The notes under the pieces: generated by a model
The model's database searches: none
Told to the model about the DNA's origin: nothing
The model's input: only the letters and a program-made list of their open reading frames with translations
Program-made: the position numbers and the translations under genes
In this document: positions 35,824 to 47,375 of the stretch, piece by piece
How the letters are laid out: each line of letters opens with the position of its first letter
How positions within the stretch are numbered: position 1 is the stretch's first letter
Source: Cardiocondyla obscurior
Taxonomy: Eukaryota; Arthropoda; Insecta; Hymenoptera; Formicidae
DNA: 64,000 nt
NCBI RefSeq assembly: GCF_019399895.1
Contig: NC_091870.1
Span: forward strand, 6,369,001-6,433,000
Direction of reading: 5' to 3'

Positions 35824-36570
35824 CGTTGCAGACTGTTAAAACGAGCCTCGTGGATGGACGCCCGGCGCAATAATTGATCGGCCGGCACGAGAAATCGCCG
35901 ACTGCCATTTCGAAGTCTGCTTCCGCCTGCGAGGTTGTACGGATCGTTAATAAAAGGTAGGCGCTCTCGCTATTTTTTTAAAAAATCACAAGCCCACCGC
36001 GCGAGCCTGCCGCTTTTTTGCCCGGGTACGCGACGAAAGTGAAAACTCCGCGTCGTGCAAGCGCGATATTAAAGCAGGATATTAAAGAGACTAGAAAGTG
36101 AGCTTCTCGGTTAACTGGGAGCGATACTGAGAGTATAATTTACGCCTCGTGGCACGTCTATTCGCTGATGGCGTTCGCGGTTAATCGGCAACACAAATTC
36201 GCGATCGTTTAACAAGCGAGACACATCGGCAAGATTCATCGAATCAATTTGTATCCCGTATAAACATGCTGGTAGCAATTATAGAAAGCTTAATGGTCAA
36301 TTACGTGTCGCGACATTAAAATCATTTGTTAGGTCTCGTGCACGAAAAAAAAAAGAAAAAAGAAAAAAAAAAAGGGGGTGGGAGAGCTCGCGATAGAAGC
36401 ACGTCAGTGCGGAGCGGTGGCAATTATACAAACTTACTCCTGCATTGGTGCAGGCATGATCGATCAGTTCTGTAAAATGGTTTCGCAGATATTAATGCAA
36501 GTCGCACCGGGAGATGGCTCGATAAACTAGTTCCCGTTAGGGATGACTTGCGCCATTACGACAATTTTTA

Positions 36571-36639
36571 TTAGTACGTTTTATCGGATCGTGGTGTAAT
36601 TATTTCCGCGTATCTTGTAGCCGATACGCGTTCATTATA
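36571..36639 (-). CDS. Candidate last exon with polyadenylation signal on its stop
   Basis: On the minus strand a T/C tract of about 35 nt ends in TTTTTTTGACAG at 36640. Of the three frames only one extends, 22 codons (YNERVSATRYAEIITPRSDK), to TAA at 36573-36571, and AATAAA (36572-36567) overlaps the stop. An exceptional acceptor plus an immediate polyadenylation signal fits a terminal exon, but 22 codons carry little coding information. No upstream exon is assigned. Confidence 0.25.
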   Translation of the reverse strand, partial: YNERVSATRYAEIITPRSDKTY

Positions 36640-37637
36640 CTGTCAAAAAAAAAAATAAAGAAAAAAAAAAAGAGAAAAAACGTACGTCAAGTAAGCGCGA
36701 CAAAACCGTAATAACACGTACCTTATGTTATTATTAACGTCAACAGAGACCAGATGTATGAAATAGAAACGACGAGGCTTTCTTATTATTATTTACCAAG
36801 TAAAGGATTAATTATTCGTAAAGTATAACGTCTCTCGCGATGCAGAATAAAATTAATAAGATAAGAACTCCGAGGGGGGAATTACAAGGGGACGGGGAGG
36901 GGGGGGAGGGAAAAGAGAAAGAGAGACGCGAGTTGGTTGGAGAAATCAACGTAAAGTGCCAGAGACACCCAGTAGTAGAGATATCATTTTAAGATTGTAG
37001 GTCTCGGGCTAATGATGAAACAGTATCGAATAACGACGTTGCAGACTGCGCAGATAATTTCAAGAGCGTTACACTCCAATTTGGATAATTGATGTATATC
37101 GCTGGCAAGGAAGGGGAAGTTATTAAGACACCAATTTAACTCACGCACCCAACCGGGCCGGTCAGTTAGCCGGCCTGTTGTAGTCACCTATAATAGCACG
37201 TCTCCAATCGAATGCGGAGCAACGGAGGTATAACTACGTCATAACGCTCTCGCGCTAATAGAGCGATTCCTCGGAGCCTCGCGCGCGAATCCGCGGGTTT
37301 GTTTCTCCGGGTCCGAACCGAGAGGGCACCCAGGGGGGGAATAGGAAGAGAGGCGAGGCCGAGGCCAGTGGCTATTGCGCGGCTAAGAAAATACATTTCG
37401 ATTCCATCGTTATTGTCCGAGTTTACCGCAATAAGTTTCCAGGATAATCTCGCGCGTAGATGGACGAGCTAAGAGGCGAAGGAGGTAGCGAGAGCTGGAT
37501 AATGACAGGCCCTGACTCGTTAAGTAGTAGTGCCATGAACAAAAAGGCCCGTGACCGAGCCAAGCAGCGGCAACCGATCGGGCCGGCAACCGTCCGAGCG
37601 TTCAACTGGCTGAGAGCCAACCGAGAGAGCTAACCAG

Positions 37638-37669
37638 CCCCGACCGACCGACCGACCGATCGACCGACC
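37638..37669. repeat. (GACC)n tetranucleotide repeat
   Basis: CCGA/GACC units, one changed to GATC. Confidence 0.88.
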
Positions 37670-39099
37670 TACGAACGGACGAACGGAGGATAAAAAGAAA
37701 AATCAGGGCGCACCTGTGCACCTAGCAGTAACACTTTACTGCTCCGATGATGTAAACGCGAACGTAAATGAGAATAAGTGGCTGGACTTGAGAAAATTGC
37801 ACGGTACACCCGGCGACCGAGCCCGCCGCTCGCGCTTCCAGCCGACGCGCGCGACGTCGGCGCGATTGGGGGTGAGCGGTGATTTCTTTTTTTTTTTTTT
37901 TATTTTTTACGATAACGGAACCGACCCGGCCCGGCTGGACTCGTCAACGCTAATCGCACGCCCGGTACGAGATTATAATACGTCTTCACCTGTGGCCTTT
38001 CCAGGCGGGAATAAATTCGTTTCGTTTTACGATCGTACCGCAGATCCCCGGTAGTTTTCTTCACGACGAATGAGCGAAAGTCTCGGGGGGATTTCGTAAA
38101 AGCCCGTCTCCCGTGACCCGCGCCGTCTTGTGACACGTTTTGTAACACTTGAGATGCACCGAGTCGTATAGCCAACCAATTATTCATGTTTCCTTAAGAG
38201 TATTGCGATTTATTGCATTATAATTCTACACGGAGATTTCCTGCGAATTAGGAATCGATCTGACGTATTCGCAGATAATGCTGCATCTGTACAGTTATAG
38301 GGGTCCGTGCGGCAAGATGCATATCTCGTAGGAAAAAGTTGAAACGTGCACGAATATTTATTGCGAACCCTTTCCCTCCCTCCACCTTGGTCGCTTCAGC
38401 GACGCGACGTAATCAAGGATCCAAAGAACGTCGATATTTTCCATCTGGAAATTATTCGTATCGAAATAACGCCGATAATGCGAAATAACAAGCTGGTAGA
38501 CGACAAATTCACGATGGCGCGTAGTAAAAATGGATTTATCTCATTGATACGAGTTTATTACGCGCAAGCAGGCATGCCCATCATCGCCGATGCAGCCGAA
38601 CGAATCGGATCGCCGTCCGAAAAAAGAATAAAAAAATAAAAAAAAAAAAAAAAAAACAGAAAAAAATTGCGCGTGGCGGATGGCACGATACTCTTCTAAA
38701 TCCATCGTTATCGGCGCGACAAAAATCGCGGGACCGAGATGATAAATTTCGAAGCACGTCATAAACATGCTTTACGGCATGCATAAATTACGCGTCGCGG
38801 AGCTGCATATCGAAAGCCGGCACTCGCTACTGTACCGAGAGCGACATTATCGTGACACGACAATACCGTCGGTCTCCATCTCCGTCCTCCGCCTCTCCGC
38901 CTATCTCTCGGTCCTCGTTTCCCTCCGCTCCTCGTGGACCCGCGTACGCGAACGCGAATCGCCCGCGGGGTTAAACGAATAAAAGCGTGCGTGTGCGTGG
39001 CACACGCACGTCGCGCAGGTGTGCGCGAGTGTGTGCGCCCGAGCGCATACGAGCGGACGGGGTATAAACACAGGCTATTATACACACGTAAAGGCCTCC

Positions 39100-39151
39100 G
39101 CGTCGTCGTCGTCGTTGTCGTCGTTCGTCGTTCGCCGTCGTCGTCGTCGTC
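39100..39151. repeat. (CGT)n trinucleotide repeat, interrupted
   Basis: CGT units with TTG, TTC and GCC interruptions. It gives Thr or Asp runs on the minus strand and Val or Ser runs on the plus strand, so frames through it are not evidence of coding. Confidence 0.88.
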
Positions 39152-39370
39152 TCTTCGAGAATACGAGTCGAGGAGGTGAAGTTCATTGCCTCCTCGTACG
39201 CTCGTTGCCCGCGCTGGGCGCGCACCACTATCGCGGTTACGCGGGCATACGCGCGTGTGCGTGCGCGTTAGCCCCCCCTCCCGGTTCCCCATCTCCCTCG
39301 AGTGCATCTGTGTCGCTCGTAAATATACGAGTCACGTGCTGCCTGAAGACGTCAAAATGTGAGACGTAAT

Positions 39371-39593
39371 TCAAGGCGAGAGATACATCCAGTGTGCGCG
39401 ACGACTCCCACGCGTGCATCCCCGGGCAAATCGGTGCTCCCGCCGATCGGTTTCGTCCAATCCGTCAACGACAGCGATGACTTTCAATCGGGTATTGTTC
39501 CCCGTATCGATGACGAGGTGCTCCGCGTCGGCGTGGATTCGCACGCGATTGAATTGGCCGTTTTCAAGCGCGAGAATACGCGCGAAAGATCGT
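39371..39593 (-). CDS. Candidate terminal exon mirrored by a plus-strand frame
   Basis: On the minus strand a T-rich stretch and CGGAATAAATTTCAG end at 39594. One frame is then open for 73 codons (RSFARILALENGQFNRVRIH, then ADAEHLVIDTGNNTRLKVIA) to TGA at 39373-39371. The composition is balanced and protein-like. The codon-aligned complement on the plus strand (39359-39619, including FQSGIVPRIDDEVLRVGVDS) is equally protein-like and open 86 codons. One of the two might be real, but a shared RNY-type codon pattern makes each copy the other. No family recognised. Confidence 0.2.
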
Positions 39594-39689
39594 CTGAAAT
39601 TTATTCCGAGGCGAGATAGACGATGGGTTGCGAAAGGAAAAAAAAAAAAAAAAGAAAAGAAAAAGACTCGAAATGAGATCTAGATATTT

Positions 39690-42370
39690 ACGAAGTGATG
39701 TAAATTGCATTTAAATCAGCTTAAAAAATCTTGCCAAAATCGATATCTCCCCGTCGTTCCGCGTCTCGTTGAAATTCATAAGATTTTCAGCCACTGGACC
39801 AGCGCCAGTTTCGAAATAAGCTGGTTATCGTACGTATGCAATCTTCGGTTTTTACGGGATACGATACTACGCATTAAATCGCGCGTCGACGTGATAATCC
39901 ACAGGAACCGATACCCGTGAAACGACTGCGCGTATATATCGCGCCGCGAAAGATCGGGCGCGTAATGCACAAATGCAAATACGGCGGTCATACAAATGAT
40001 GTATACCGTTCGCGCGCGCGTAATAGAGAGATGATGATTGGCAGCGCAGGTAACGCATTCGCACCGAGGAAATGATATCTCGATCCGTGAAACCGGGGGA
40101 GTCAGGGTACGCGGCGCGCGGCGCGTCTCGGCTTGGCTCGATAAGTAGGTGGATTACGTTTGAAACCGCGACTTGACAACGCAACGCAACGCATGGCTCG
40201 CAACAAGTTCTCGAAGAGGGCGAGATGGTGGGGCGCCGAAGAGAGCACCGTGAAAAAGAAAGAAAGAGCAAGAGGGAGAGAGAAAGAGAGAGAGAGAGAG
40301 GTGAGCACGACTGGCGCGGGAATGACGAGGACGCCCGGATAGAACGTGTGCGCAGCGCGTTGCCACCGTTCGTTGAAAAAGGACGAAGAAATTACGTTGT
40401 GGCGCAGCTTATGCGCCCTCGGGGCACCATTATATGGTAATCTCTGCATCTCCTTCTCTCCCTCTCTCTCCCCGTTTTTTCTTTCTCTTTCTCTCTTTCT
40501 CTCCCTGTCTCTCCTCGTCCACCTCGCGCTCAAGACTCTTTTTTGCCGTCCTCCTCTCTCCCTCGGTGCTCATCTACCTCACCGCGCGCTCTCCTCGGCT
40601 CTTCCACAACCGCATCCTCGTCCCCCTCATTCGCTCGGTGAAGCATACGCGTCACGGCATTTCTCCTATTCCATCGTTCTCTCCTCAGGTTTTCCTCTCA
40701 TCTCCGAGCTCTGCCTTCTTTCCTTTTCTCTCCCTTGATCCTACCTCTTTCTCCGTCGCTCGGTCACTCTTTTTCAACGTTGTCCGTGCACCTCTACCTT
40801 TACCCCTCTTTCCCCTTTTAGTTTGTTTTCCGTTGCCAGTGGGTAATTGCACTCTCTCGCTTTTACCCGCTCGATGCTTTTCCTCCCGTCCGCACATGTC
40901 GGTGCTCTCCTATTCGTTTCCGCGTTTTTTGTTCATCTCCTCTTCTTCCACGGCGTGCCTCCCTCTCGCCCCGTTTTACTTTACCTTCTGATAGGCTCGC
41001 TGTCCCTTCTTTACGGACCGATTTTTCACCACTCTGGTCCCATCACCCGCGCGCAGCAAACAAGAAGACAATCCGGGTCGCCCAGCGCCGAGCTCGCCCC
41101 GGGCCAGCTTCGAATTTAATTATTCGTCGCCTCATTATACGCGGAAGGGACAAAAAAAATTACGTTGGTACAATTATTTTCTCCCGAGAGCTTTCGTCCC
41201 CCTTTTTATCGGCGACTTAATATAACGCTCGTTCGCCGCGTCTCTCCCCGCATCGGCCGGTTTTACGGATTTCAAGGCGGCAATAACATCTCTTCGTTTT
41301 CTAATTTCCTACGGAATTAATAAAATACTTTTTCTCAAACACGAGTCGAGAAAATCAACCAAAGATTACACGTTCGCGCGTGCACTCAATGATATATCTG
41401 AATTATGGTATTCAGTTGTATGCAGTGGCGTATCGCGCTGACAGGCGTCTTTATACAAACAATTTGCCGAGCCCGGAGGAAACTCGGCTCCGAATTAACA
41501 CGCGGCATCTGTACGTCATACTGTTGAATAGACAGTGATAGGTGTCAGGTGCTACCAGACGAGTGTTTACCTCCGCGCATCTCGCGAAATTCCAAATGTT
41601 TATTCGCGACGTTGTGCTCTTTTGCCTGTAAACGGAATGGGATCAATGCACCTTCGCGTATTTGCGAGTAAAGTACAGAGTTATGTCAAACGCTATCTTC
41701 AAAAAAAGAAAAAAAAAAAGAAAAAATTATACCAGCGATTTAAATAATTCGTAGATATGGGACAAATTTCACCCACGTATGTAGACTTCGTTTAAAATTG
41801 ATTAGAAGACGATTTGAAAAATCGATTAAATTTGCAAGAAACCTCGCGCTCTGGTCGCGAGAATAATGAGCCTCGTAAAAAGGAGCTTGCGACGTTAGAA
41901 GGGTGCTGTTTTGCTCGGCAGCTCCGAGACGGGAAACTTGGCGCATTCTGTAATGGGTAAAGCGATACGGCGGCCCATGTTTATAGGTAAAGACTGGAAG
42001 GTGCGTGGAATGAGAAGGCGAACGATCGGAGAGAAAGAGAATCATCGCGAGTGTATATTGCGCCGCTCTACCCTCACCGGTCGGTAATTTAAGCGACGTG
42101 CGTATGCACGGGGTCGATGAGTTATGGGGTGTTAAAGCATAGGTGACTTAACCGGCCAGCGCGTCGAACGAATCCTCCGAACTTCGCTTCTAACGCCGGG
42201 ATCGTCAATAATGCAGTACTTTACTGCGATATCGCGGTGTAATCTCTGCAGGCGTTGCGCACGGAAAAGCGTTCGTGAGGGAAACATCCTCTCGTGCTTT
42301 CACTCTTTTCCCTCTCTCTCATTTCTCTCTTTCTCTTTCTCTCTCTCTCTCTCTCTCTTGCTCTCTTTGC
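39690..42370. other. Mostly noncoding, CT-rich 40.4-40.9 kb
   Basis: A CT-rich tract keeps plus frames open to 185 codons of Ser/Leu/Phe only. At 41696, on the minus strand, TTTTTTTGAAG precedes 17 open codons (IAFDITLYFTRKYAKVH), too short to call. No other support. Confidence 0.4.
42312..42366. repeat. Compound CT tract
   Basis: (CT)n with TTT interruptions, ending in the acceptor used by the next candidate exon. Confidence 0.85.
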
Positions 42371-42372
42371 AG

Positions 42373-42486
42373 TTTTCATCCTCGACTACGCGCTGCACGC
42401 GGCACGAACGAGTAAAAGCGCATGATCTGTTCAACGTTCATAAAGTTTATTCGTTAACGCGTCGACCCGATGAGAGATGCAACTAG
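42373..42486 (+). CDS. Candidate exon after a CT-tract acceptor
   Basis: The CT tract ends in TTGCTCTCTTTGCAG at 42372. The longest of the frames after it is 37 codons (FSSSTTRCTRHERVKAHDLF) to TAG at 42484-42486; others stop after 13 and 16. A microsatellite can mimic an acceptor, so this is weak. Confidence 0.15.
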   Translation, partial: FSSSTTRCTRHERVKAHDLFNVHKVYSLTRRPDERCN

Positions 42487-45400
42487 AAGTATCGACGCAT
42501 CGACACGGTCCCACGTTGCTACCTAATGAAAAATTGAAAGGATGAAAATTTAATGCCCGTACGTTGCACGCGCGGAGCGAAAGAGATCTGTGCATTTTCA
42601 TTACGCGATTTCAAACGTGAGTATTCCGACGGGAGAAACGGTCAGTCTCAGTGCATCTCTATTTCATATAAGATTAAACGAAAAGTGATGTTTTCACTTT
42701 TATTACATTTTATACGGAATCGTGCGTGAGATATTAGATGAGCCCGATAATCAATATTATTTACTGCTGCTTTAAAAAATTTTTTTTTTTCTGTACAAAT
42801 GTATTTCTATAAGTCGCATTATTAAAGAATTATTATTAAATAAAAAAAAATAAAAAAAAAAAAAAACGAAAAAAAACTATCTCTTTTTTATTTCAGATAT
42901 TTTTGAAATTCTTTATGCTGGATCTGTAGATATTTTAAATCGCGCAGATAACGAAAGAAACCTGCGCGCTTAAAGGCTTAATTGAACTTCGGCGACTTAA
43001 CTGAGAGCCATCGTCGTGGCCTTTAGATCGAGCGTGGTTAAATACGCGTTACATAAACTCAACAATACTGCTGCCTAACGACTAACGATAAAATTTAAGA
43101 AACAGTATTGTGTGCCGAGTCCCGCTCGCGTAGAAAGGAGTCGTTAAAGGCTGCTCAACCAGTTGAATTGGCGGTTCAATGTGGCGCGTGCTACCAACAC
43201 ACTGTGTCACGCACGGAACGTACCGCGCGACCGGTGCTCTCTTATTATATTATGCATTATTATCTACTTATCGTGCTATTGTCCGTATTGACTTCATTGG
43301 AGCCGATTCTGGACAAGCCGGTCTCTTCACCGCGGACAATTGGCCGCGCCGAACGGACTGCGCTTTGACAGCGTGCACGAGAACGAAGCGGAGGAGAGAG
43401 AGAAAGAGAGCGAGAGAGAAAATATCAATTAAAGCGGACGCTTACAAACTGCGTCGTAACGCTAACTGCACAGCATCGCTGCACCGGCAGCTTGCGCGAT
43501 AATAAGAAATTCAATGGCACTTTAGGCGGCGATAGGCGCAGCCTGTACGATTTATGATTTTCGTAGTCGCGAGCCCGTGCGAATATTAACAAGCGAGATC
43601 GGGCGCGCAAACAGCCCGAATCGATTTTCTAAAGCTACGGGAAGTATAATCCGCACGCAATATTTCTTCCATCTTGATAAGTAATAGGATTGATTTCGCG
43701 GCAACGCCCGCTTCCTTGAACCTCGCCAGCTGATAAGTTTGCTCTGCCGTTCGTTACGCTCCCCACGAGTCGCTTTAGGATCTCTCGCGCACACCACTCC
43801 GCTATCTATTATCCATTTATACGAACTGGCACAGTTAGCGTGATCTGATAGCCGCGGCCGTGGCTACGCCTTCGCGTTATGCATGTAAAGCCTTCGCGCG
43901 AGAAATCGAGCGTGCTTGCGGAGGCAAACGATCGCGGGCGGGCCCCGCGCGCGCGCGGAAAACTAAAAGCGATCGGGGGCATTACGAGTTTTACTGCCCT
44001 ACGGGATTTCTTATCTCACTGCCATTACGTAACCGCGGCCGGGCAACCAGTTATTGTACGGATGCAGGCATTAACCGGCTCGAAATAATACGGCAATGCC
44101 GCGAAATAAAGCAGCGCGCCAGTTGCGCGCGAGAAGGGAGGCTGACGCAACATTTGGTCAATTTTTGACGGAATTGGCATGACCACACCGCTCTATGCTA
44201 GACAGTTTCCGCTGTAACACGTGCATTTCGATGGTGAAACCATCCGAGCCTGCACGATTATTATTTTCATTGTGATCGTACGAGCGTGCATGGTAGCCCC
44301 GGCGGGACTTCACGGTGCGGTGCGTGATATTGCGGTGTACTATTACAATAAACTGCGATATTATATACATGTTTTATCAATATCGATCGCCCGGCGTCAT
44401 GGGATCCCGTCAAGTATTCCAACGTTAACCGGCCGATTTTAATCTCGTAACTTTTACCTTGGACCTTGGCGCAAGGGCGTTATTTATGAAATACTAGCGG
44501 CTTTCAGCTTCCATTCACATTTCCTCGTTTATCATTTCGAGGTAATGAGAGAAATTTCTCAATTATCGCCGGGGCTGTAAAGTGGCCGGTCTGTCACGCA
44601 TCATCGCGTGGAATACGTCGACGCGTTATTTTTTAATTCCGCTCTAGGGCCGCCCTTAATTAACGTGGCGATGGAGCGGAAAGGAAGGGACTCGCACGTA
44701 CGCACGCACGCATACAAGCGCGCGCAATAGGGAGTCAGATTAATTTGTCGAGGCTGCCCTCGTCGCGTTTCCAGGTTCACGTACGATTCGAATTAGACGC
44801 GCGGCGCGAAGAATGTGCGTTTATTGTGACTCGAGGACTTAGGGCTGCCACGACGATAACGCGCGGTAATGTCAGACCATCGGGCCCCCGTGCGTGTAAT
44901 CTAATAACGAACGTGCAAAGCGCCACGAAACTCTGGCATTATGGAAATGTTTAGCGAGCGTTTAGACTTTCTTACAAGTATCTTCAATCCGCTAAAATAC
45001 ATGGAAATGCTAAACTGCAAATTGCACCGCGTCAAAGTGCACGTTTCCGCAAAATCACGGCTGTTCGCGAAAGTCGTATTTTGCGCGTAATATAGAAGTC
45101 ACGGAACCCCGTAAAGATCCTAATGTAAAGAATCCGCAAAAGCGTTCCCGACAAAATGACCGCGTAAGATTGCATGTATCGGTCCACGCGAACGAGAGAG
45201 TGAACGCTTGCCTGATTATGCACATCACATGGTCGCCCGGCGCTCGTTAACAAGGAGCAAAACGATCTCCGATCCGATCGCGGCGAGAAACGGGAGTCCG
45301 GAGTCAATATGCGTAAAAATTCTAATGCAAATCTATTCCGCGTCTGGCGAGCGCGAGGGTGGACGCGTGGCTGTTTGTATGTAATGATTGCGAGGTCGTC

Positions 45401-45830
45401 ATATCGCGGCAACGCGAGCGGAATACGTAAGTAATATAGCGGCGAAGTAATGAGCGCTCGACTAAACGGTCGAAAAGCGGACTGATATCGGGGCTAAAGC
45501 GTATTCAACTCTCGTGCCGGCGTAGAAAACGGTCATTTGCGGCAATTTAAAGTTTCCAGACTGTGATCTTAGGACTTGCGTTTATAAATGAAATATTGAT
45601 GCAAGCTAAACTTGAATAGTCAGTTGTACGTATCACATTACGAGCTCAGCGATGTTGCGAAACTATGATGAATCGTCAAACAGCATTGCTGTATATCCTG
45701 AAGTATGCATGATAGAATTTATAATTAAACATTAGGAAATTTGTTTGCGTTTCAGAATTGGTGAGAATAATTTTCTACGTCAGTCGAAAAAATTTTTAAT
45801 TAATTTCTGCGTTAAAAAAAATACGTTTTA

Positions 45831-45835
45831 CTCTT

Positions 45836-45869
<34 letters not shown>
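45831..45869. repeat. (CT)14 microsatellite
   Basis: CTTT then about 14 uninterrupted CT units. Confidence 0.9.
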
Positions 45870-45872
<3 letters not shown>

Positions 45873-46028
45873 TTTTCTCTTTTTTTTCTTTTATATATTT
45901 TTAAAGAAAATTTACTTTTGATACAATAAAGAAATATTAATAATTGTAAAACAACGTAAGTGATGCCACGGTCGTTTGTACTCATTATTGCCTTAAGCAG
46001 CAGAAGACGAATGAAGACGCGCGATTTC

Positions 46029-46052
46029 TTAGCGGCCGGCAAGTGCCGCTAA
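46029..46052. repeat. 8-bp hairpin followed by A run
   Basis: TTAGCGGC and GCCGCTAA around an 8-nt loop, with seven A directly after. It looks like a bacterial terminator shape, but nothing else here is bacterial. Confidence 0.65.
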
Positions 46053-46235
46053 AAAAAGCCCACTTAACCTTGGCCACATAGGGAGAAAGTTCATCAGCGA
46101 AGCGAGACGTGCATTAAGCCTCGCGTCGTGTCAATCGAGGGGAAGCGAATGAGGGAAACCGGAGCGTAAAGGAAAATTGTCGCGAAAGAAATTGACGATA
46201 CGGGGAAGAGAATCGTGCGCCGGTGTATCTCCTAG

Positions 46236-46284
46236 AGTGGACGCGCGTGGCTCCAGCTTCTTGCGGCATGTGACGACTGGCAAA
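46236..46284 (+). CDS. Weak candidate 49-nt exon
   Basis: GGTGTATCTCCTAG precedes 46236 and GGCAAA|GTAAGTG follows 46284, a strong donor. Two frames are open (SGRAWLQLLAACDDWQ and VDARGSSFLRHVTTGK). No neighbouring exon assigned. Confidence 0.18.
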
Positions 46285-46886
46285 GTAAGTGGCTGACTTG
46301 AGTCGAGCACAGGTGTGCGAGCGTAATCGCGATGTCACGGGCGAGTCACGGCCTTCTCTTGCCTCTCGTTCCCTCCTCTTGTCTTAAGTCCGCGGCTTTC
46401 GTCTCCCTCTCCCTTTATTCCGCCCTTTCTCCCAATCTCCTCTCGCTATCGCTACTCCTTTCTCTTTATTTCTTCTTCTACCTCGTTTTTCTTTCCTTCT
46501 TTCTCCTCGCCCTCTCCTTCGTTCAGCTGCATCGAGCACGAACGATCGCGAATGCTTCTTGATCGTTGCTCGCTTGCCCTTTCTTACCATTGTAAGGTTT
46601 TTATCTATCCACTTTGAAGGCTACTTGTTGTTTTTTTTTTTTTTTTTCCGACTTTGCGAGAAGGGAAGAGAGATGCATTAAGCTAATCTTTTCGTAGTCC
46701 ACCGTTGTACTCTCGAGCTTGAGTGGCCAAAATTTTGCGCTTTCAAGTGTTCGATTAATCCGCTATTGCCGTCTTTATCCCGATAAGCGAGTTTTACGGA
46801 GAAGTGCTTCAATGCAATTGTCTGTTATCTCCTCATACTTTTTATCGAATATAATTATAACTGTATAAAAGATATATCGCTGCTCT

Positions 46887-46892
46887 TTTATT
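46887..46892 (-). terminator. AATAAA polyadenylation signal candidate
   Basis: CGCAATAAAAGAGC on the minus strand, 15 bases after the TGA of the candidate exon at 46982-46908. Confidence 0.35.
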
Positions 46893-46907
46893 GCGAGGTG
46901 ACAGCTT

Positions 46908-46982
46908 TCATGAATCATTCAAAGGCAAAAAAAAGGTATCGGGCAAAAACTTTGAATAAGTTGTCAACATTGATTCACGCGG
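46908..46982 (-). CDS. Candidate last exon with close polyadenylation signal
   Basis: Minus strand: a T tract of about 50 nt, then TTTTAATATACAG ending at 46983. Only one frame extends, 24 codons (PRESMLTTYSKFLPDTFFLP) to TGA at 46910-46908, and AATAAA starts 15 bases later. Upstream on the same strand a 64-codon frame (47269-47075, KFAVTDNLGGSPLGPYPFIP) has ordinary composition and could be an earlier exon, though I see no good donor. Product unknown. Confidence 0.28.
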   Translation of the reverse strand, partial: PRESMLTTYSKFLPDTFFLPLNDS

Positions 46983-47175
46983 CTGTATATTAAAACTAAA
47001 ATAAAAAAAAAAAAAAAATAAAAACAAGAATAAAAAAAGAGAGAAAAAGAAACAGCAATAAGAACAAAAGCATGTTAGCCAATCCTTATGCATTGTATTG
47101 GTACGTAAATACAGTTCTTGCGTTGCGTAAATAAAATTAAGTAATTCTGCTTTCGCGATTCGGAGTCGGGAATAA

Positions 47176-47375
47176 ATGGATAAGGCCCTAAAGGAGAGCC
47201 GCCGAGATTATCGGTTACCGCGAATTTTACGGGCGGGAGAAAATGCGCGTCCTTGCGTCTCTCACACACGCGCGTCAGGTGAGGAAGTGCCGCGGAACCT
47301 ACGGCACGCGTGCACGTAACTCGTTCCTCGGCGAGGCGCCTGTCGGCCGTAATTTCAGCTAACCCCGAAGCCTGA
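47176..47375 (+). CDS. Candidate two-exon small ORF, 39 aa
   Basis: ATG 47176 in GGGAATAAATGG has a good start context. The frame (MDKALKESRRDYRLPRILRA, then Arg/Cys residues) reaches GCGCGTCAG|GTGAGG at 47278/47279, a strong donor, in phase 1. An 80-nt intron, typical insect size, ends in CGGCCGTAATTTCAG at 47358. The phase-matched continuation is ANPEA then TGA at 47373-47375. The peptide is strongly basic without a hydrophobic segment. It may equally be a 5' untranslated small frame of a longer plus-strand transcript or chance. It overlaps the minus-strand frame noted at 47269-47075. Confidence 0.25.

Larger units (their letters stand above)
31700..36560. other. Mostly noncoding with A/T runs and C-rich tracts
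   Basis: Long A runs at 31823-31841, 32463-32484 and 36346-36375 and T runs at 32664 and 35535 mark this stretch. It contains one donor-ended frame at 33322-33515 and a C-rich stretch at 33750-34270 where all three plus frames are open. Nothing else is supported. Confidence 0.4.
36645..39350. other. Noncoding; CCGA repeat and weak acceptors
   Basis: Contains the GACC array at 37638, a good acceptor GTGGCCTTTCCAG at 38003 followed by only 22 open codons, A runs at 38637-38656, and a CGT repeat at 39100. No gene supported. Confidence 0.4.
42490..46230. other. Noncoding with several unsupported frames
   Basis: Long frames here have ordinary composition but no splice or polyadenylation support. 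They are 126 codons on the minus strand at 45412-45032, 70 codons on the minus strand at 44370-44158 with an AAACATG start, and 86 codons on the plus strand at 43108-43368 with one hydrophobic stretch. Their number is about what chance predicts. CT repeat at 45831-45869. Confidence 0.35.

Noticed and set aside
38759..39307. 182-codon minus frame with Asp and Thr runs
   Set aside because: The runs come from the CGT repeat at 39100; the rest is Arg-rich from CpG-rich DNA.
40434..40991. 185-codon plus frame
   Set aside because: Ser/Leu/Phe/Pro only, produced by a CT-rich tract that cannot easily contain stop codons.
45032..45412. 126-codon minus frame with ordinary composition
   Set aside because: No ATG start, no acceptor, no polyadenylation signal; this length is expected by chance several times in the window.
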